From NCBI RefSeq assembly GCF_002754195.1, contig NZ_PEEU01000001.1, forward strand, positions 4,340,001 through 4,404,000: DNA of 64,000 nucleotides. The letters run 5' to 3'. The position numbers were made by a program, and so were the translations under genes. Source of the stretch: Flavobacterium sp. 9. GTDB lineage: Bacteria; Bacteroidota; Bacteroidia; Flavobacteriales; Flavobacteriaceae. Shown here piece by piece: positions 16,783 to 26,428 of the stretch. Below the pieces are notes generated by a model. The model saw only the letters and a list, made by a program, of their open reading frames with translations, searched no databases and had not been told where the DNA came from. How positions within the stretch are numbered: position 1 is the first letter of the stretch; each line of letters opens with the position of its first letter.

Positions 16783-18645
16783 TTAAACATCATAAAAGAA
16801 AAGTTGTTCTAGTGGCGTACCTCCATCAGAATCGTCAGTGTCGCCATTGTGTTTTCGGGTAGACGAATATAGTTTTAATATATAAGTGCAACGTGTCATA
16901 TCTGATGGCGGGTTATTTAGTTTCGAATTGTCGTTTATTCTCTTAATCAACGTTGTATCGATTATAGTATCTGAAATGTCTCTGTTTACACTGAGACTAT
17001 TATTGTTTAGGTGTAAACTTCCGGAAGCTAAATATGGATGATACAAACTGTATTTAGCATGTATTGTTCCGTTTATTGGAGTACATAGTGTGCTTTCTTC
17101 CAGTTCTTTAATAACCAATCTTCGATGTATCGGATTATTATTCATAACCGCAGAATTCAGTGTTTTTCCATTTCCTGGCACAACTGCAAAATTATTAGAA
17201 GGCTTGTCTATAACTTCTCTAATTTCAAAACGAATTGCAAATTTTTCAAGTGGAATTTCATTTGCCGGCGGAATTGGCTGTCCAGCGCTCAAGCCAGCTG
17301 GAACATCCGGTGCAGATGTTAATGCTGCTGTATTTAGAGAAATTAGTGTATCTTCTTCGATAATATTATATAGCGGTAAATCTGCAAGAGTAAAACCATT
17401 GGTTACCAAAGCTCTCTCAATGGCATGGTTTACATCAAACCAGCCTTCAGCATCAAAATCACTTTGAGCGCTGTCTACATAAATAATATCATGGTCAAGA
17501 ATGGGAATTTTTCGGGATAATTTAGAAACAGTACTTGTAGCAAATAAGCCGCTGTCAACGCCAATAATTTTGGTGAAATTTGCTTCAGCTAAAGGAGCTG
17601 AATTATTGGGTGCAGTTGTATCGCTGATTCTAAAACGATATTCAATTGGGTTTCCGCCAGCTGATTTTAAAGCTGCTTGCCCTGTTAAACGAACAGTACT
17701 GTATAATACATGTTTGCCTAAGCCTGCAAAACCATCGGCATCAAAATCGTGAATGCCTAATCCGAAAGAAGAACTAAAAGCGGTTCCAATTCCTGTCCAT
17801 GCACTTGGAAAACCCGGTCCGTCGGGGTCAAAAACATTTATTTCAGAACATAGATTAACGCACAAACAATAGCCTACATTTTTGCGTGCATCTGCTTTGG
17901 TTTCATTGATTAAATTTGTTCCGCTCAATTCGGCTTTGAAATAAACATCCGGACCACTTTGAAAGGAAAGGAAATTAGGATCTGTTTCTACATTTATCCA
18001 TGGCGATAGAAATGTTTTTTTGAAATCTGCTGAGCTATAATCGATTCTAAAATGCCCCGAAGCATCCGTTGTATCAGATCCTAAATTGTCATCTGTTAGA
18101 AAATCGGCATCCATTGCTGTGACTTTTGCATTGGCAATAGGTTTTCCGGTTTTGCAATTTCTTAAATGTCCGCAAATAACCCACGCATCAAAATAATGGC
18201 CTCTGATGTAGCACCACCATTTATAAGCAATATTACATTGCCATACGGAGTTTATGTCTTTTGTCTGTTGTTCAAGTTCAGAATGTATTGATAATGTCGT
18301 AATATGAAATTGTACAATTTCGTCTCTTTTTGGTTTTGGAAATTTTGGAGGAACAGTTCCGCAGATAAAATCGATATCTAAATCAGAACCCACATGTCTG
18401 TCGTCAATTTCAAATTCAAAATTCCCTTTGGGATCTGTTTTGGCTTTGCCAATATATAGCTCTTGTCTTAGTTTTGCTTCCTCTTTCGATACATAATGAA
18501 ATGTTTCTTTAGCATTCGTAACCTGATCAGTTGGGCGGGTTTCTTTTCTGTATGGAAGATAAAATAAAACTTCAACTCCCGATATCGCCTCAATACAATC
18601 CTCACACACATATCCTCGTAAGGTGCCTTTAAAAATATTTTTCAT
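16783..18645 (-). CDS. Cysteine-rich protein with two transthyretin-like segments, unknown function
   Basis: A 620-residue protein with no signal peptide or membrane helix. Two segments look like carboxypeptidase-regulatory/transthyretin-like beta sandwiches: residues about 9-95 (LRGYVCEDCIEAISGVEVLFY ... KTDPKGNFEFEID) and about 157-235 (ICGHLRNCKTGKPIANAKVT ... DASGHFRIDY). Twelve cysteines are spread over the chain, several paired (VCEDC, YCLCVNLC), unusual for a protein that appears to stay in the cytoplasm. The middle has FDADGF and FDAEGWFDV. It stands alone, convergent with der and divergent from the outer-membrane barrel gene at 19026. I do not recognise the family. Confidence 0.75.
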   Translation of the reverse strand: MKNIFKGTLRGYVCEDCIEAISGVEVLFYLPYRKETRPTDQVTNAKETFHYVSKEEAKLRQELYIGKAKTDPKGNFEFEIDDRHVGSDLDIDFICGTVPPKFPKPKRDEIVQFHITTLSIHSELEQQTKDINSVWQCNIAYKWWCYIRGHYFDAWVICGHLRNCKTGKPIANAKVTAMDADFLTDDNLGSDTTDASGHFRIDYSSADFKKTFLSPWINVETDPNFLSFQSGPDVYFKAELSGTNLINETKADARKNVGYCLCVNLCSEINVFDPDGPGFPSAWTGIGTAFSSSFGLGIHDFDADGFAGLGKHVLYSTVRLTGQAALKSAGGNPIEYRFRISDTTAPNNSAPLAEANFTKIIGVDSGLFATSTVSKLSRKIPILDHDIIYVDSAQSDFDAEGWFDVNHAIERALVTNGFTLADLPLYNIIEEDTLISLNTAALTSAPDVPAGLSAGQPIPPANEIPLEKFAIRFEIREVIDKPSNNFAVVPGNGKTLNSAVMNNNPIHRRLVIKELEESTLCTPINGTIHAKYSLYHPYLASGSLHLNNNSLSVNRDISDTIIDTTLIKRINDNSKLNNPPSDMTRCTYILKLYSSTRKHNGDTDDSDGGTPLEQLFFYDV

Positions 18646-18993
18646 GATTAATTGGTTTAAATTGTCTGTACTAGTTTTTTTTGATGTTTCTGAAGCACTA
18701 TTTCAGAATCTTTAAAATGGTCTTGTCTTTTAAATTCTACATCACAAAGGTTTTGTATTTTTAGAAGATAGAAGCAAGGTGAATTACTGTTTTTATAAGG
18801 GTTAATTCCCCCTTTTTGCAAGCCTTTTTTGAAGGTGGAAATCAAAATAAAAGAGAAGTTTGAGAATTGAGAATTAGTAGTTTTCTTTCGAAAAATAAAA
18901 TTAAAAATCCTTTGTAAATAGAAGTGATTTGAGATATTTGCGATAAAAAACCTAATAAAACTTTCAATACGCCGTTAAACCTTTGATTTCTTT

Positions 18994-19017
18994 GTTAGTC
19001 TTACTAACATAACTAAC
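18994..19017 (+). promoter_or_regulatory. Possible operator: repeated GTTAGT/ACTAAC
   Basis: GTTAGTCTTACTAAC (18994-19008) is an inverted repeat, and a third ACTAAC lies at 19012-19017, just before the start at 19026. The pattern could bind a regulator of that gene. The rest of the 18646-19025 gap shows nothing clear. Confidence 0.3.
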
Positions 19018-19025
19018 ACTTTCTT

Positions 19026-21779
19026 ATGACCAAATCTCTCGCTTATTTATTGTTTTTCTTTCTTATTTGTTCTGTCTCGAATGCGCAAAGCAATGATATT
19101 GTGATCAAAGGAACCATTGTTGATATCAATACACAATTGCCGCTGGAAATGGCGACGGTTTATTTTTCGACCGTTAAAGATTCTACGGTTATCGAATATG
19201 CAACTACGGATAAAAATGGAGTTTTTAGAATCAATACTAAAAAAATAGATAAACCTGTTTTCCTGAAAGTAAATTATATGGGATATCAGCCTTTGGTCGA
19301 AGAACAGAAAGGAATTTTGGAAAGCAAAGATTTTGGTAAATTATATTTATTAGAAAGTGTAAATGCGCTGAATAATGTAGTAATCAAAACCGAAGCGCCG
19401 CCAATTACAATCAAAAAAGATACTCTGGAGTTTAATGCGTCTTCGTATAAAGTTCGTCCGGATGCCAATGTCGAAGCTTTATTGAAACAATTACCCGGCG
19501 TTGATGTTGATAATACCGGAAAAGTTACTGTAAACGGGCGAGAAGTAACGCAGTTTTTAGTCAACGGAAAGACCTTTTTTGATAAAGACGGAGCTTTGAT
19601 TCTTAAAAATTTACCTGCCGATATTATCAAGAAAGTTCAGGTTTCGGATTTTAAAACCAAGAAAGAAGAATTCGCAAAACAAGAATCTACTTCAGATTAT
19701 TCGAGTATAAATTTGACGATTGACGAAAAGAAAAATAAAGGTTTCTTTGGGAAAATGCTTGGTGGTTATGGTTCTGATGATCGTTATGAAAGTAGTTTAA
19801 TGTTGAATTTTTTCAAAGATCAACAAAAAATAAGTGTTTTGGCTTCTTCCAATAATATTAATTCGACAGGTTTTTCTATGGATGATGTTTTTGATAGTAT
19901 GGGCGGAGGACGAAATAGTAAAAATATGAACCAAAGTTCCGGTGGCGGAAAAGGAATTACACAATCTAATCTGGCAGGAATTAATTATTCTGACGCATGG
20001 TCTAAAAAGTTAGATGTTACAAATAGCTATAATTTTTCGAATTCGATTAATAATAATGATAGTAAATCAAATCAAATTAATTTTTTGCCAACGGGAAATA
20101 TTCTTACGGCATCTGATTCGAAAGCAAGAAATGAAAATACCGGAAATAAGGTTAATTTGGAGTTAGATTACAGAATTAATCCAACGACTCATATTTATAT
20201 TTCGCCATCTTTTAATCAAACCAGAGCAAATAGTGATTCAAAATCAAGTATAGCATCTGAAGATGAAAACGGGGCTGCATTGAACGAAAGTAAATCAGAA
20301 TCTAAAAGCGAAAGCACGAATAATAATTTCATAAATACGATTAATTTCAATAAAACTTTTGAAAAAGAATCGCGCAATCTAAGTTTCGTTTTTAATAATA
20401 ATAACACAAGAAATGATTCAAATACAATGAATCTTTCTGAAACTATTTTTTATCAGGACGGAAAACCAAATGATGAACGAAATCAAAACAGTAAAAACAA
20501 TACAAGTTCTGATTCTTATTCTTTGGATTTGGAATATACAGAACCTATTACAGATTCGTTGAAAATTAGATTTGGGTCTGATTTTGACTGGCAAAAAACA
20601 GTAAACGATCAAAAGACTTTTGATTTTGACGCTGCGACAGAATCGTATTCTGATTTAAATTTATCGTTGACAAATTACATTACTTCAAGACAAAGTTCAG
20701 TTAGTCCTAAATTTGGAATTACTTTGAAAAAAAGTAAATTCATCGTTAATCTAAGCACCAAAACTTCTATTATCGATTATGACAATCATTCTCTTTACTT
20801 AGGAAATTCAACTGATTTGAATAAAACATATGCTTTACCATTTGCAAATGCGTTGATAAGATATAAGTTTAGCCGTTCTAAAAATCTGACTTTAAAATAT
20901 GATTATTCGAATTCATTGCCGAGTGCGACACAATTATTGCCAGTTTTAAATTTGATGAATCCATTGAATACCGTAATCGGAAATCCAAATTTGAATCCGA
21001 TAGAAAAGAGCAGCGCAGGAATTGATTTTAAGAATTTTGATTTTAGAACACGTTCAGGTTATAGCATGTTTATCAAAGCAGATTATTATAATAATGATGT
21101 AGTTTCGATTTCAATTTATGACGATAGCGGAAAAAGAACAACTACTTATGCCAATATATCAGGAACTTATATTGCGTCTATTGGCGGAAATTGGAATCAA
21201 TCGGTTAAAAGAGATGCGCATGTTTTGAGATATGGTTTAGGAATCAACGGAAGTTATTCTTTTGATAAAGGTTTTACAAATGCTGTTTTATACAACGCAA
21301 AAGCAACGGCAATTACACCAAGAGTTTATCTGACGTATGAATATGGAGAATTATTGTCTATTTCGCCATCGTACAGTTTGACGTATAATGAAACTAATTA
21401 TGAGAATTATACACGTGATGCAACTTCAAATGTGGTACACAGAATCAATTTGCAAACGACGAATTACTGGCCGCTAAATTTCATTTTCGGAAATGATTTT
21501 GGATATACTTATAATTCTAATATTTCAAGCGACTTCAAGAAAGATTTCTTCCTTTGGAATACAAGTTTGTCTTATGGATTTTTTGATAAAAAACTATATG
21601 CAAAAATTAAAGTTTATGATGTGTTAAATCAAAATCAAAGCGCGACAAGAACTATTTCGGCAACCTCAATTCGCGATGAAGAAAATACGGTTCTAAAACG
21701 TTATGTAATGTTTTCTCTGGCTTATAAAATAGGGAATTTTGCAGGTGCAGAAAAAGGAGGGAAGAGAAGAAGGGATTAA
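19026..21779 (+). CDS. TonB-dependent-type outer-membrane beta-barrel protein
   Basis: A 917-residue protein. A signal peptide (about 1-20, ending SNAQ) is followed by a carboxypeptidase-regulatory-like domain (about 24-105, IKGTIVDINTQLPLEMATVYF ... YMGYQPL). A plug-like region (about 120-235: DTLEFNASSYKVRPDANVEA, LLKQLPGVDVDNTGKVTVNG, LPADIIKKVQVSD) precedes a long Asn/Ser-rich beta-barrel of the outer membrane beta-barrel family. This plug sequence is typical of the Bacteroidota branch that is often found beside maturases or iron genes, but here no partner gene is present, so the substrate is unknown. The C-terminus ends in basic GGKRRRD rather than the aromatic residue usual for a barrel. 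Confidence 0.85.
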   Translation: MTKSLAYLLFFFLICSVSNAQSNDIVIKGTIVDINTQLPLEMATVYFSTVKDSTVIEYATTDKNGVFRINTKKIDKPVFLKVNYMGYQPLVEEQKGILESKDFGKLYLLESVNALNNVVIKTEAPPITIKKDTLEFNASSYKVRPDANVEALLKQLPGVDVDNTGKVTVNGREVTQFLVNGKTFFDKDGALILKNLPADIIKKVQVSDFKTKKEEFAKQESTSDYSSINLTIDEKKNKGFFGKMLGGYGSDDRYESSLMLNFFKDQQKISVLASSNNINSTGFSMDDVFDSMGGGRNSKNMNQSSGGGKGITQSNLAGINYSDAWSKKLDVTNSYNFSNSINNNDSKSNQINFLPTGNILTASDSKARNENTGNKVNLELDYRINPTTHIYISPSFNQTRANSDSKSSIASEDENGAALNESKSESKSESTNNNFINTINFNKTFEKESRNLSFVFNNNNTRNDSNTMNLSETIFYQDGKPNDERNQNSKNNTSSDSYSLDLEYTEPITDSLKIRFGSDFDWQKTVNDQKTFDFDAATESYSDLNLSLTNYITSRQSSVSPKFGITLKKSKFIVNLSTKTSIIDYDNHSLYLGNSTDLNKTYALPFANALIRYKFSRSKNLTLKYDYSNSLPSATQLLPVLNLMNPLNTVIGNPNLNPIEKSSAGIDFKNFDFRTRSGYSMFIKADYYNNDVVSISIYDDSGKRTTTYANISGTYIASIGGNWNQSVKRDAHVLRYGLGINGSYSFDKGFTNAVLYNAKATAITPRVYLTYEYGELLSISPSYSLTYNETNYENYTRDATSNVVHRINLQTTNYWPLNFIFGNDFGYTYNSNISSDFKKDFFLWNTSLSYGFFDKKLYAKIKVYDVLNQNQSATRTISATSIRDEENTVLKRYVMFSLAYKIGNFAGAEKGGKRRRD

Positions 21780-21792
21780 AGGTTCTAAGATA

Positions 21793-22069
21793 CTAAGGTT
21801 TTTTTAGAGACAAAGGATCAAAAAGACAAAGGTTTTATCGTAGAGGCGCACAGCAGTGCGTCTGAAGAAAGTTTCTAAGTTACTGAGGTTCTGAGTTGCT
21901 AAGGTTTTTTTAGAGACAAAGGATCAAAAAGACAAAGGTTTTATTGTAGAGGCGCACAGCAGTGCATCTGACGAAAGGTTCTAAGTTGCTATCCCGAAGT
22001 CTCGGGACTGAGCCGCTAAGTTTTTTTGAAAGGGAAAGTTTTATTGTAGAGGCGCACAGCAGTGCGTCT
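21793..22069. repeat. 106-bp tandem repeat carrying GTAGAGGCGCACAGCAGTGC
   Basis: A unit of about 106 bp (TTTAGAGACAAAGGATCAAA ... then TAGAGGCGCACAGCAGTGCG) is present twice in full, with TAGAGG blocks at 21841 and 21947, and a third block at 22047. CTAAG-ladder sequence and a CCCGAAGTCTCGGG palindrome (21993-22006) are interspersed. The remainder of the 21780-22358 gap has a CCACAGATTT-type repeat (about 22080-22140) and a CTTTAGCTGGGG/GGCTTTAGCC fragment (about 22190-22240). No gene is seen. Confidence 0.75.
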
Positions 22070-22298
22070 TTTTTATGCCCACAGATTTTACGGATTGAAC
22101 AGATTTTACACAGATTTTTATTTGTTTTAATCTGTTGCTAAAATATTAGAATATTTTTATTTGAATTGCAAAAATTGGATAGACTCCAGCTTTAGCTGGG
22201 GAATAAAATAAATTGATGCAGAAAGGCTTTAGCCAAATTTTCAGAATCAATAATTAACAATCAACAATTAATAATTATTTTAAATATTCTAAAATAAA

Positions 22299-22332
22299 AA
22301 AGCGAGGTAAGTTTAAAAACCTACCTCGCTTT
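22299..22332 (-). terminator. Terminator of the TonB receptor gene
   Basis: AGCGAGGTA (22301-22309) pairs with TACCTCGCT (22322-22330), with an inner GTTT/AAAC extension. On the minus strand it is followed by TTTTTTATTTT. Confidence 0.85.
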
Positions 22333-22358
22333 GTGTATATAAAAAATTAACTAACTGA

Positions 22359-24920
22359 CTACAATTTGTATTTCAAAGTGATTCCGTATGTTCTTTGATC
22401 TCCAATTACACCCGCATATTGTCCTGTGTTTCCACCAGCTGGCAATAATTGTTCGTAGTAATCTTTGTTCAAAAGGTTGCGTCCCCAAAAGTGAATAGAT
22501 AAACCTTCGGAAGCACGGAAACCTAAACGAGCATTAAAGATCGCATAACCCGGAACTACTAAGTATTTTGAAGCCGAAGGGCTTGAAGAAAATTCAGAAC
22601 GTGCATAAGAATCAAGTGCAAGGAATATTTTTCCTGCGTTTCCAAAGAATTTAGCATCATCAGAAAGTTCACCTCCTAGAGATCCTGCCCATCTTGATAC
22701 ACCAGGTAAATCTGTTCCTGAAACATCTTTATAAGCTACCTGAACTCCTCCAACAGTAGTTCCGGTTTCTTCTAATGGAAGCGGTGCATTTGTGAATTTC
22801 ACATAAGTTCCTTCCGTATAAGTTGCAGCTCCATTTATCGTTAGATTTCTGTTAACTACAAAACTAGCGTCTAATTCTGCACCTCTTACACGTACTTTAT
22901 CTGCATTGGCAAGATATCCACGGTTTACACCCAATTCAGCTGCCTGAACGTTTGTTTGAAAATCTTTAATCTCAGTATTAAAGAATGCTAAGTTGAATAC
23001 TGAATTTCTGAAAGGAGAAGTTTTTACTCCAACTTCATAGTGACTTACTTTCTCTGGTTTAATTACCGCAAGATCTAATAAAGGCTGACCTTTTGAATCT
23101 GTAGGAAGTCCGGCTACGTTTACACCAACTGGTTTGTAACTTTTTGCATAAGTCGCATAAGCATTGATTTTGTCAGACGCTTTATAAGTCAAAGTTAAAT
23201 TTCCTGAGAAGTCAGTTTTATCAGTATCTGATGTAAATGACTGATCTGAGTAAACTGATTTTTGCAAAGCAATTAATGCTGGATCAGTTGTTTGAAGACC
23301 ACCGTATGTTTTACGAGCATAATCGGCTTCTTTTTTATCAAAGTTATATCTTAGACCTGGTAAAATATGAAAACGTTCTGTAATTGCCCAGTCCAATTGT
23401 CCAAATACTGCAGCACTTGATGATCTGATACTAGCGTCAGTTTTGATTCCGTATCCTTCAAAAAGACCTGGAGTTTTCCATAACGGACTAGTTGAGCTTT
23501 GTGCAAATCTCCATTGTGCATTACCAGATTCTTCTGTACCATTTGTTTTTGATGTTTGGTCGATGAAAAATACACCTACAACACCACTTATTTTAGAAGT
23601 AAGTTGACCAGCATAACGAACTTCCTGAGTAAATTGAGTTTGTCTTGTTGGGTTTTGAGATTTAGCTAAAACTTGTAATCCTGTAAAATCCCTGTCATTT
23701 GATGGATCCCAGTTCCAGAATCTCCAAGCTGTAGTCGAAGTAAGAGTTCCGCCTCCAATTTTTGTATCAATATTCAAAGATATACCTCCCATATCCTGAT
23801 TTGAACGCCATGGAGTATCGTGGTCAATTTTACGATCAAAAGCATTCAAACTTGGTAATTGATAATTCAAGTCTTTAATAATAGCATCAAACTGACGGTA
23901 AGCAGCTCTTTTTGTTGGAGCAACTCCGGCAACTACTTGCGCATATCCATCAGGACGTTGCGTTGTAATATCTGCCGCTAATATAATGTTTGTGTTTTCT
24001 GAAGGAGTATAAAGTAATTGACCTCTAATACCTTGATTGTTTAATGTGTTTGTAGGTCTTCCTGTAGCAACATTATCGATTAAACCATCACGTTGTGTAC
24101 CTGAAAAAGATATACGACCAGCCAATTTTGAAGTCAAACCTCCTGTAATCGAAGCTTTGGCTTGCAAAAAGTTATAATTTCCGTAGCTCACTTCAAAGTC
24201 AGCACCAGAAGTAAAACTTGGTTTGCGAGTAGTAATGTTAAACGCTCCAGAAGTCGTGTTTTTACCAAACAAAGATCCTTGTGGTCCACGTAAAACCTCG
24301 ATTTGTTCTACATCAATAAAGTCTAAAGTTGTAGCAGCAGGACGAGCATAATAAACACCGTCTACATAGAAACCAACTCCAGGATCGATTCCGTCATTTG
24401 TAAGTCCAAATGGAGAACCAAGACTACGGATATTGATACCAGTATTTCTAGGGTTAGAAGAATAAAGTTGTACAGAAGGCACAAGTTCTTTGATACGGTT
24501 TACGTTAAAAGCTCCGGTTTGTTCTGCTTGTTTACCTGTAATAACCGAAATTGCGATTGGCACATCCTGAACTTTTTCGATACGACGTCTTGAAGAAACG
24601 ACAACTTCAACAAGCGCATTCTCTTCTGTAAGAGTTGTTATAATTGGAGCCGTTGGCAAAGCAGTAAACTCTAATTCAGTAGTTTTATATCCTACGTATT
24701 GAATCAGAATTGTAAAAGGAAGTTTTCCTCTTGTATCAATTGTAAATTTTCCGTTTTGATCTGAAGTAGTATTTGAAGTTGTTCCTTTAATAACAATGTT
24801 TGCTGCTTCAAGAGGAATATTTTCACTTGTAGAAACTACACCTTCAACAGTTTGTGCAAACGAAACAGAGAAGGTTAAAAATAATAATATTGCTAAAGTG
24901 TTTTTTATAGAATTTTTCAT
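22359..24920 (-). CDS. TonB-dependent receptor
   Basis: An 853-residue receptor. A signal peptide (ending SVSFAQ, about 22) is followed by a carboxypeptidase-regulatory-like domain (about 25-105), then a plug with VQDVPIAISVITGKQ, IRSLGS, and IEVLRGPQGSLFGKNTTSGA, and a beta-barrel ending GDQRTYGITLKYKL. The plug wording is that of siderophore or small-molecule receptors rather than SusC (no SusD partner follows). The gene directly upstream encodes an Rrf2 regulator with four cysteines in its sensory loop, which suggests control by iron-sulfur or redox status. Substrate unknown. The gap to that regulator (248 nt) is long enough for its own promoter. Confidence 0.9.
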   Translation of the reverse strand: MKNSIKNTLAILLFLTFSVSFAQTVEGVVSTSENIPLEAANIVIKGTTSNTTSDQNGKFTIDTRGKLPFTILIQYVGYKTTELEFTALPTAPIITTLTEENALVEVVVSSRRRIEKVQDVPIAISVITGKQAEQTGAFNVNRIKELVPSVQLYSSNPRNTGINIRSLGSPFGLTNDGIDPGVGFYVDGVYYARPAATTLDFIDVEQIEVLRGPQGSLFGKNTTSGAFNITTRKPSFTSGADFEVSYGNYNFLQAKASITGGLTSKLAGRISFSGTQRDGLIDNVATGRPTNTLNNQGIRGQLLYTPSENTNIILAADITTQRPDGYAQVVAGVAPTKRAAYRQFDAIIKDLNYQLPSLNAFDRKIDHDTPWRSNQDMGGISLNIDTKIGGGTLTSTTAWRFWNWDPSNDRDFTGLQVLAKSQNPTRQTQFTQEVRYAGQLTSKISGVVGVFFIDQTSKTNGTEESGNAQWRFAQSSTSPLWKTPGLFEGYGIKTDASIRSSSAAVFGQLDWAITERFHILPGLRYNFDKKEADYARKTYGGLQTTDPALIALQKSVYSDQSFTSDTDKTDFSGNLTLTYKASDKINAYATYAKSYKPVGVNVAGLPTDSKGQPLLDLAVIKPEKVSHYEVGVKTSPFRNSVFNLAFFNTEIKDFQTNVQAAELGVNRGYLANADKVRVRGAELDASFVVNRNLTINGAATYTEGTYVKFTNAPLPLEETGTTVGGVQVAYKDVSGTDLPGVSRWAGSLGGELSDDAKFFGNAGKIFLALDSYARSEFSSSPSASKYLVVPGYAIFNARLGFRASEGLSIHFWGRNLLNKDYYEQLLPAGGNTGQYAGVIGDQRTYGITLKYKL

Positions 24921-25117
24921 TTTTATATTAAGTATATGTGATTAGTAGAATTTAAAATAAATTTTTTTTACCAACACATACATATCATAAATGAATTGTT
25001 TTTCACAGTTGTGAATTGACTTAGTTTTCTTTGCAAAAGATTTTTGGTTACACCTGATGGACTGAAATGTACTTTCATAGGTTAAAATTTTGTAAATGGT
25101 TTGTTAATTATTTTCTG

Positions 25118-25125
25118 CAAATATA
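25118..25125 (-). promoter_or_regulatory. Possible -7 promoter box of the TonB receptor gene
   Basis: On the minus strand the bases read TATATTTG, a match to TAnnTTTG, about 200 nt upstream of the receptor start. An AATTC/GAATT dyad (25132-25136 and 25151-25155) lies just upstream and could be an operator. Confidence 0.3.
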
Positions 25126-25168
25126 AATATTAATTCTATCGATTTACTAGGAATTAGAAAATATTTTT

Positions 25169-25582
25169 TTATTTTTTTATCAGAGAGGCTATAGTAATGC
25201 CTTGCATCGCTTTAAGAGTTTCGTCTCGAATAAGCATTAAACCATGTCTCAGACTGCATTCTTCCTCGGTTTTACAGTCAGAACAAGGCTCGTAAAAGTT
25301 TAAAGAAGCACAAGGTAAAAGCGCAATTGCACCGTCAAATAATCGGTGAATTTCTGCAAGAGTAATTTCATTTTTGGACTTTATCAGATAATATCCACCA
25401 AATTTTCCTTGTTTACTGCTCACAAAACGTCCACGTTTTAGATCTAATAAAATTTGTTCTAAAAACTTTTTAGGAATGTTGGCTCCATCAGCAATTTCTA
25501 TAGTTTTAGAAATGTGATTTTCGTCTTGTTCTGCTAAATAAAGTAAGGCCTTAAGGGCGTATTTTGCTTTATGTGATAACAT
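25169..25582 (-). CDS. Rrf2-family transcriptional regulator
   Basis: A 137-residue Rrf2 protein: MLSHKAKYALKALLYLAEQ (helix 1), winged helix with the recognition region around ANIPKKFLEQILLDLKR, and wing SKQGKFGGYYL. The loop has PCASLNFYEPCSDCKTEEEC, four cysteines of which three match the usual Fe-S ligands of this family (as in IscR or NsrR). It probably senses iron-sulfur, redox or cysteine status. It is separated by 9 nt from the upstream TPR gene and by 248 nt from the TonB receptor gene, its most likely target. The regulated signal is inferred. Confidence 0.9.
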   Translation of the reverse strand: MLSHKAKYALKALLYLAEQDENHISKTIEIADGANIPKKFLEQILLDLKRGRFVSSKQGKFGGYYLIKSKNEITLAEIHRLFDGAIALLPCASLNFYEPCSDCKTEEECSLRHGLMLIRDETLKAMQGITIASLIKK

Positions 25583-25591
25583 CTTTAGGTA

Positions 25592-26371
25592 TTAAATTTT
25601 ACAAAGTTCTATTATTATTTCTTGTGCCGGTAAATAGCCAAAATTAAAAGCTTTTTTTAAATCTGAGCAATAATCTCCTTTTATTTTGAAATTAATAAAA
25701 TAAAGTGCTCTATTAAAGTATACTTCTGCATTTTCCGGTGCCAATTTTACCGCTGCATTAAAATCAAGTAAGGCATCTTTTGAATTAAGCATTGCTTTTG
25801 AAATCGCTCTATTCTGAAATGCATCAACTGATTTTGGGTCAATTGCGATAACTTTATCAAAGTCTGCTATTGCTTCCTTATGTAAATTTAGTTCTTTTTT
25901 TAATAATCCCCTATTTTGATAGGCTGATATATTATCTGGCTTTAATGCAATACTTTTCGAATAATCGTCTATTGCACCTGTTCGATTGTATATTTTTCTC
26001 TCGGCAAATGCTCTGTTAAAATAAGACTTTTGAGAGTTTTTATCTAATGAAATACATTTTGAAAAATCAGCAATGGCACCTTCATAATCCTTTAGTTTTA
26101 TGTTTAGATTCCCTCTGCTAAAATAAATATTAAAATCATTTGGCGTCAACGAAAGCGCTTTATTATAATCAGATAATGCTTCCGGATAATTTTCACTTAT
26201 ATAATTATTATAACCTCTGTAATAATAATTCTCAGCACTTGGATCCTGAAGGATTATAGTATTTAGTTCTTCAATTTGTTTCCCGCTTTCTATTTTGTCA
26301 GTGTCAAAAAACTCTTGTGAATAAGAGGTGAAATAAGAACAAAAAATAAAGAAATAAAAACTAATTCTCAT
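25592..26371 (-). CDS. Secreted tetratricopeptide-repeat protein
   Basis: A 259-residue protein with a signal peptide (MRISFYFFIFCSYFTSYSQ) and about six TPR units of 34 residues (for example YYYRGYNNYISENYPEALSD, IYFSRGNLNIKLKDYEGAIA, AYQNRGLLKKELNLHKEAIA), so it is probably a periplasmic protein-binding scaffold. Partners are unknown. It begins 57 nt after the TPM-domain gene and ends 9 nt before the Rrf2 gene, so it is probably cotranscribed with both. Confidence 0.85.
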   Translation of the reverse strand: MRISFYFFIFCSYFTSYSQEFFDTDKIESGKQIEELNTIILQDPSAENYYYRGYNNYISENYPEALSDYNKALSLTPNDFNIYFSRGNLNIKLKDYEGAIADFSKCISLDKNSQKSYFNRAFAERKIYNRTGAIDDYSKSIALKPDNISAYQNRGLLKKELNLHKEAIADFDKVIAIDPKSVDAFQNRAISKAMLNSKDALLDFNAAVKLAPENAEVYFNRALYFINFKIKGDYCSDLKKAFNFGYLPAQEIIIELCKI

Positions 26372-26428
26372 AAATGGATTTTAAACTTGAAATTAAATAA
26401 ACCTGAAACCTGAAACAAAAAACCTGTT

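Noticed and set aside
18657..18845. 62-codon minus-strand frame just upstream of the cysteine-rich gene
   Set aside because: No recognised motif, very basic and low in hydrophobics, and it lies in what is more likely the leader or promoter of that gene.
21780..22358. CRISPR-like array in the repeated gap
   Set aside because: The units are about 106 bp and nearly identical throughout, with no unique spacers and no cas genes nearby.
25132..25155. AATTC/GAATT dyad as a proven Rrf2 operator
   Set aside because: Only five base pairs are symmetric in an AT-rich region, so it is mentioned only as a possibility.
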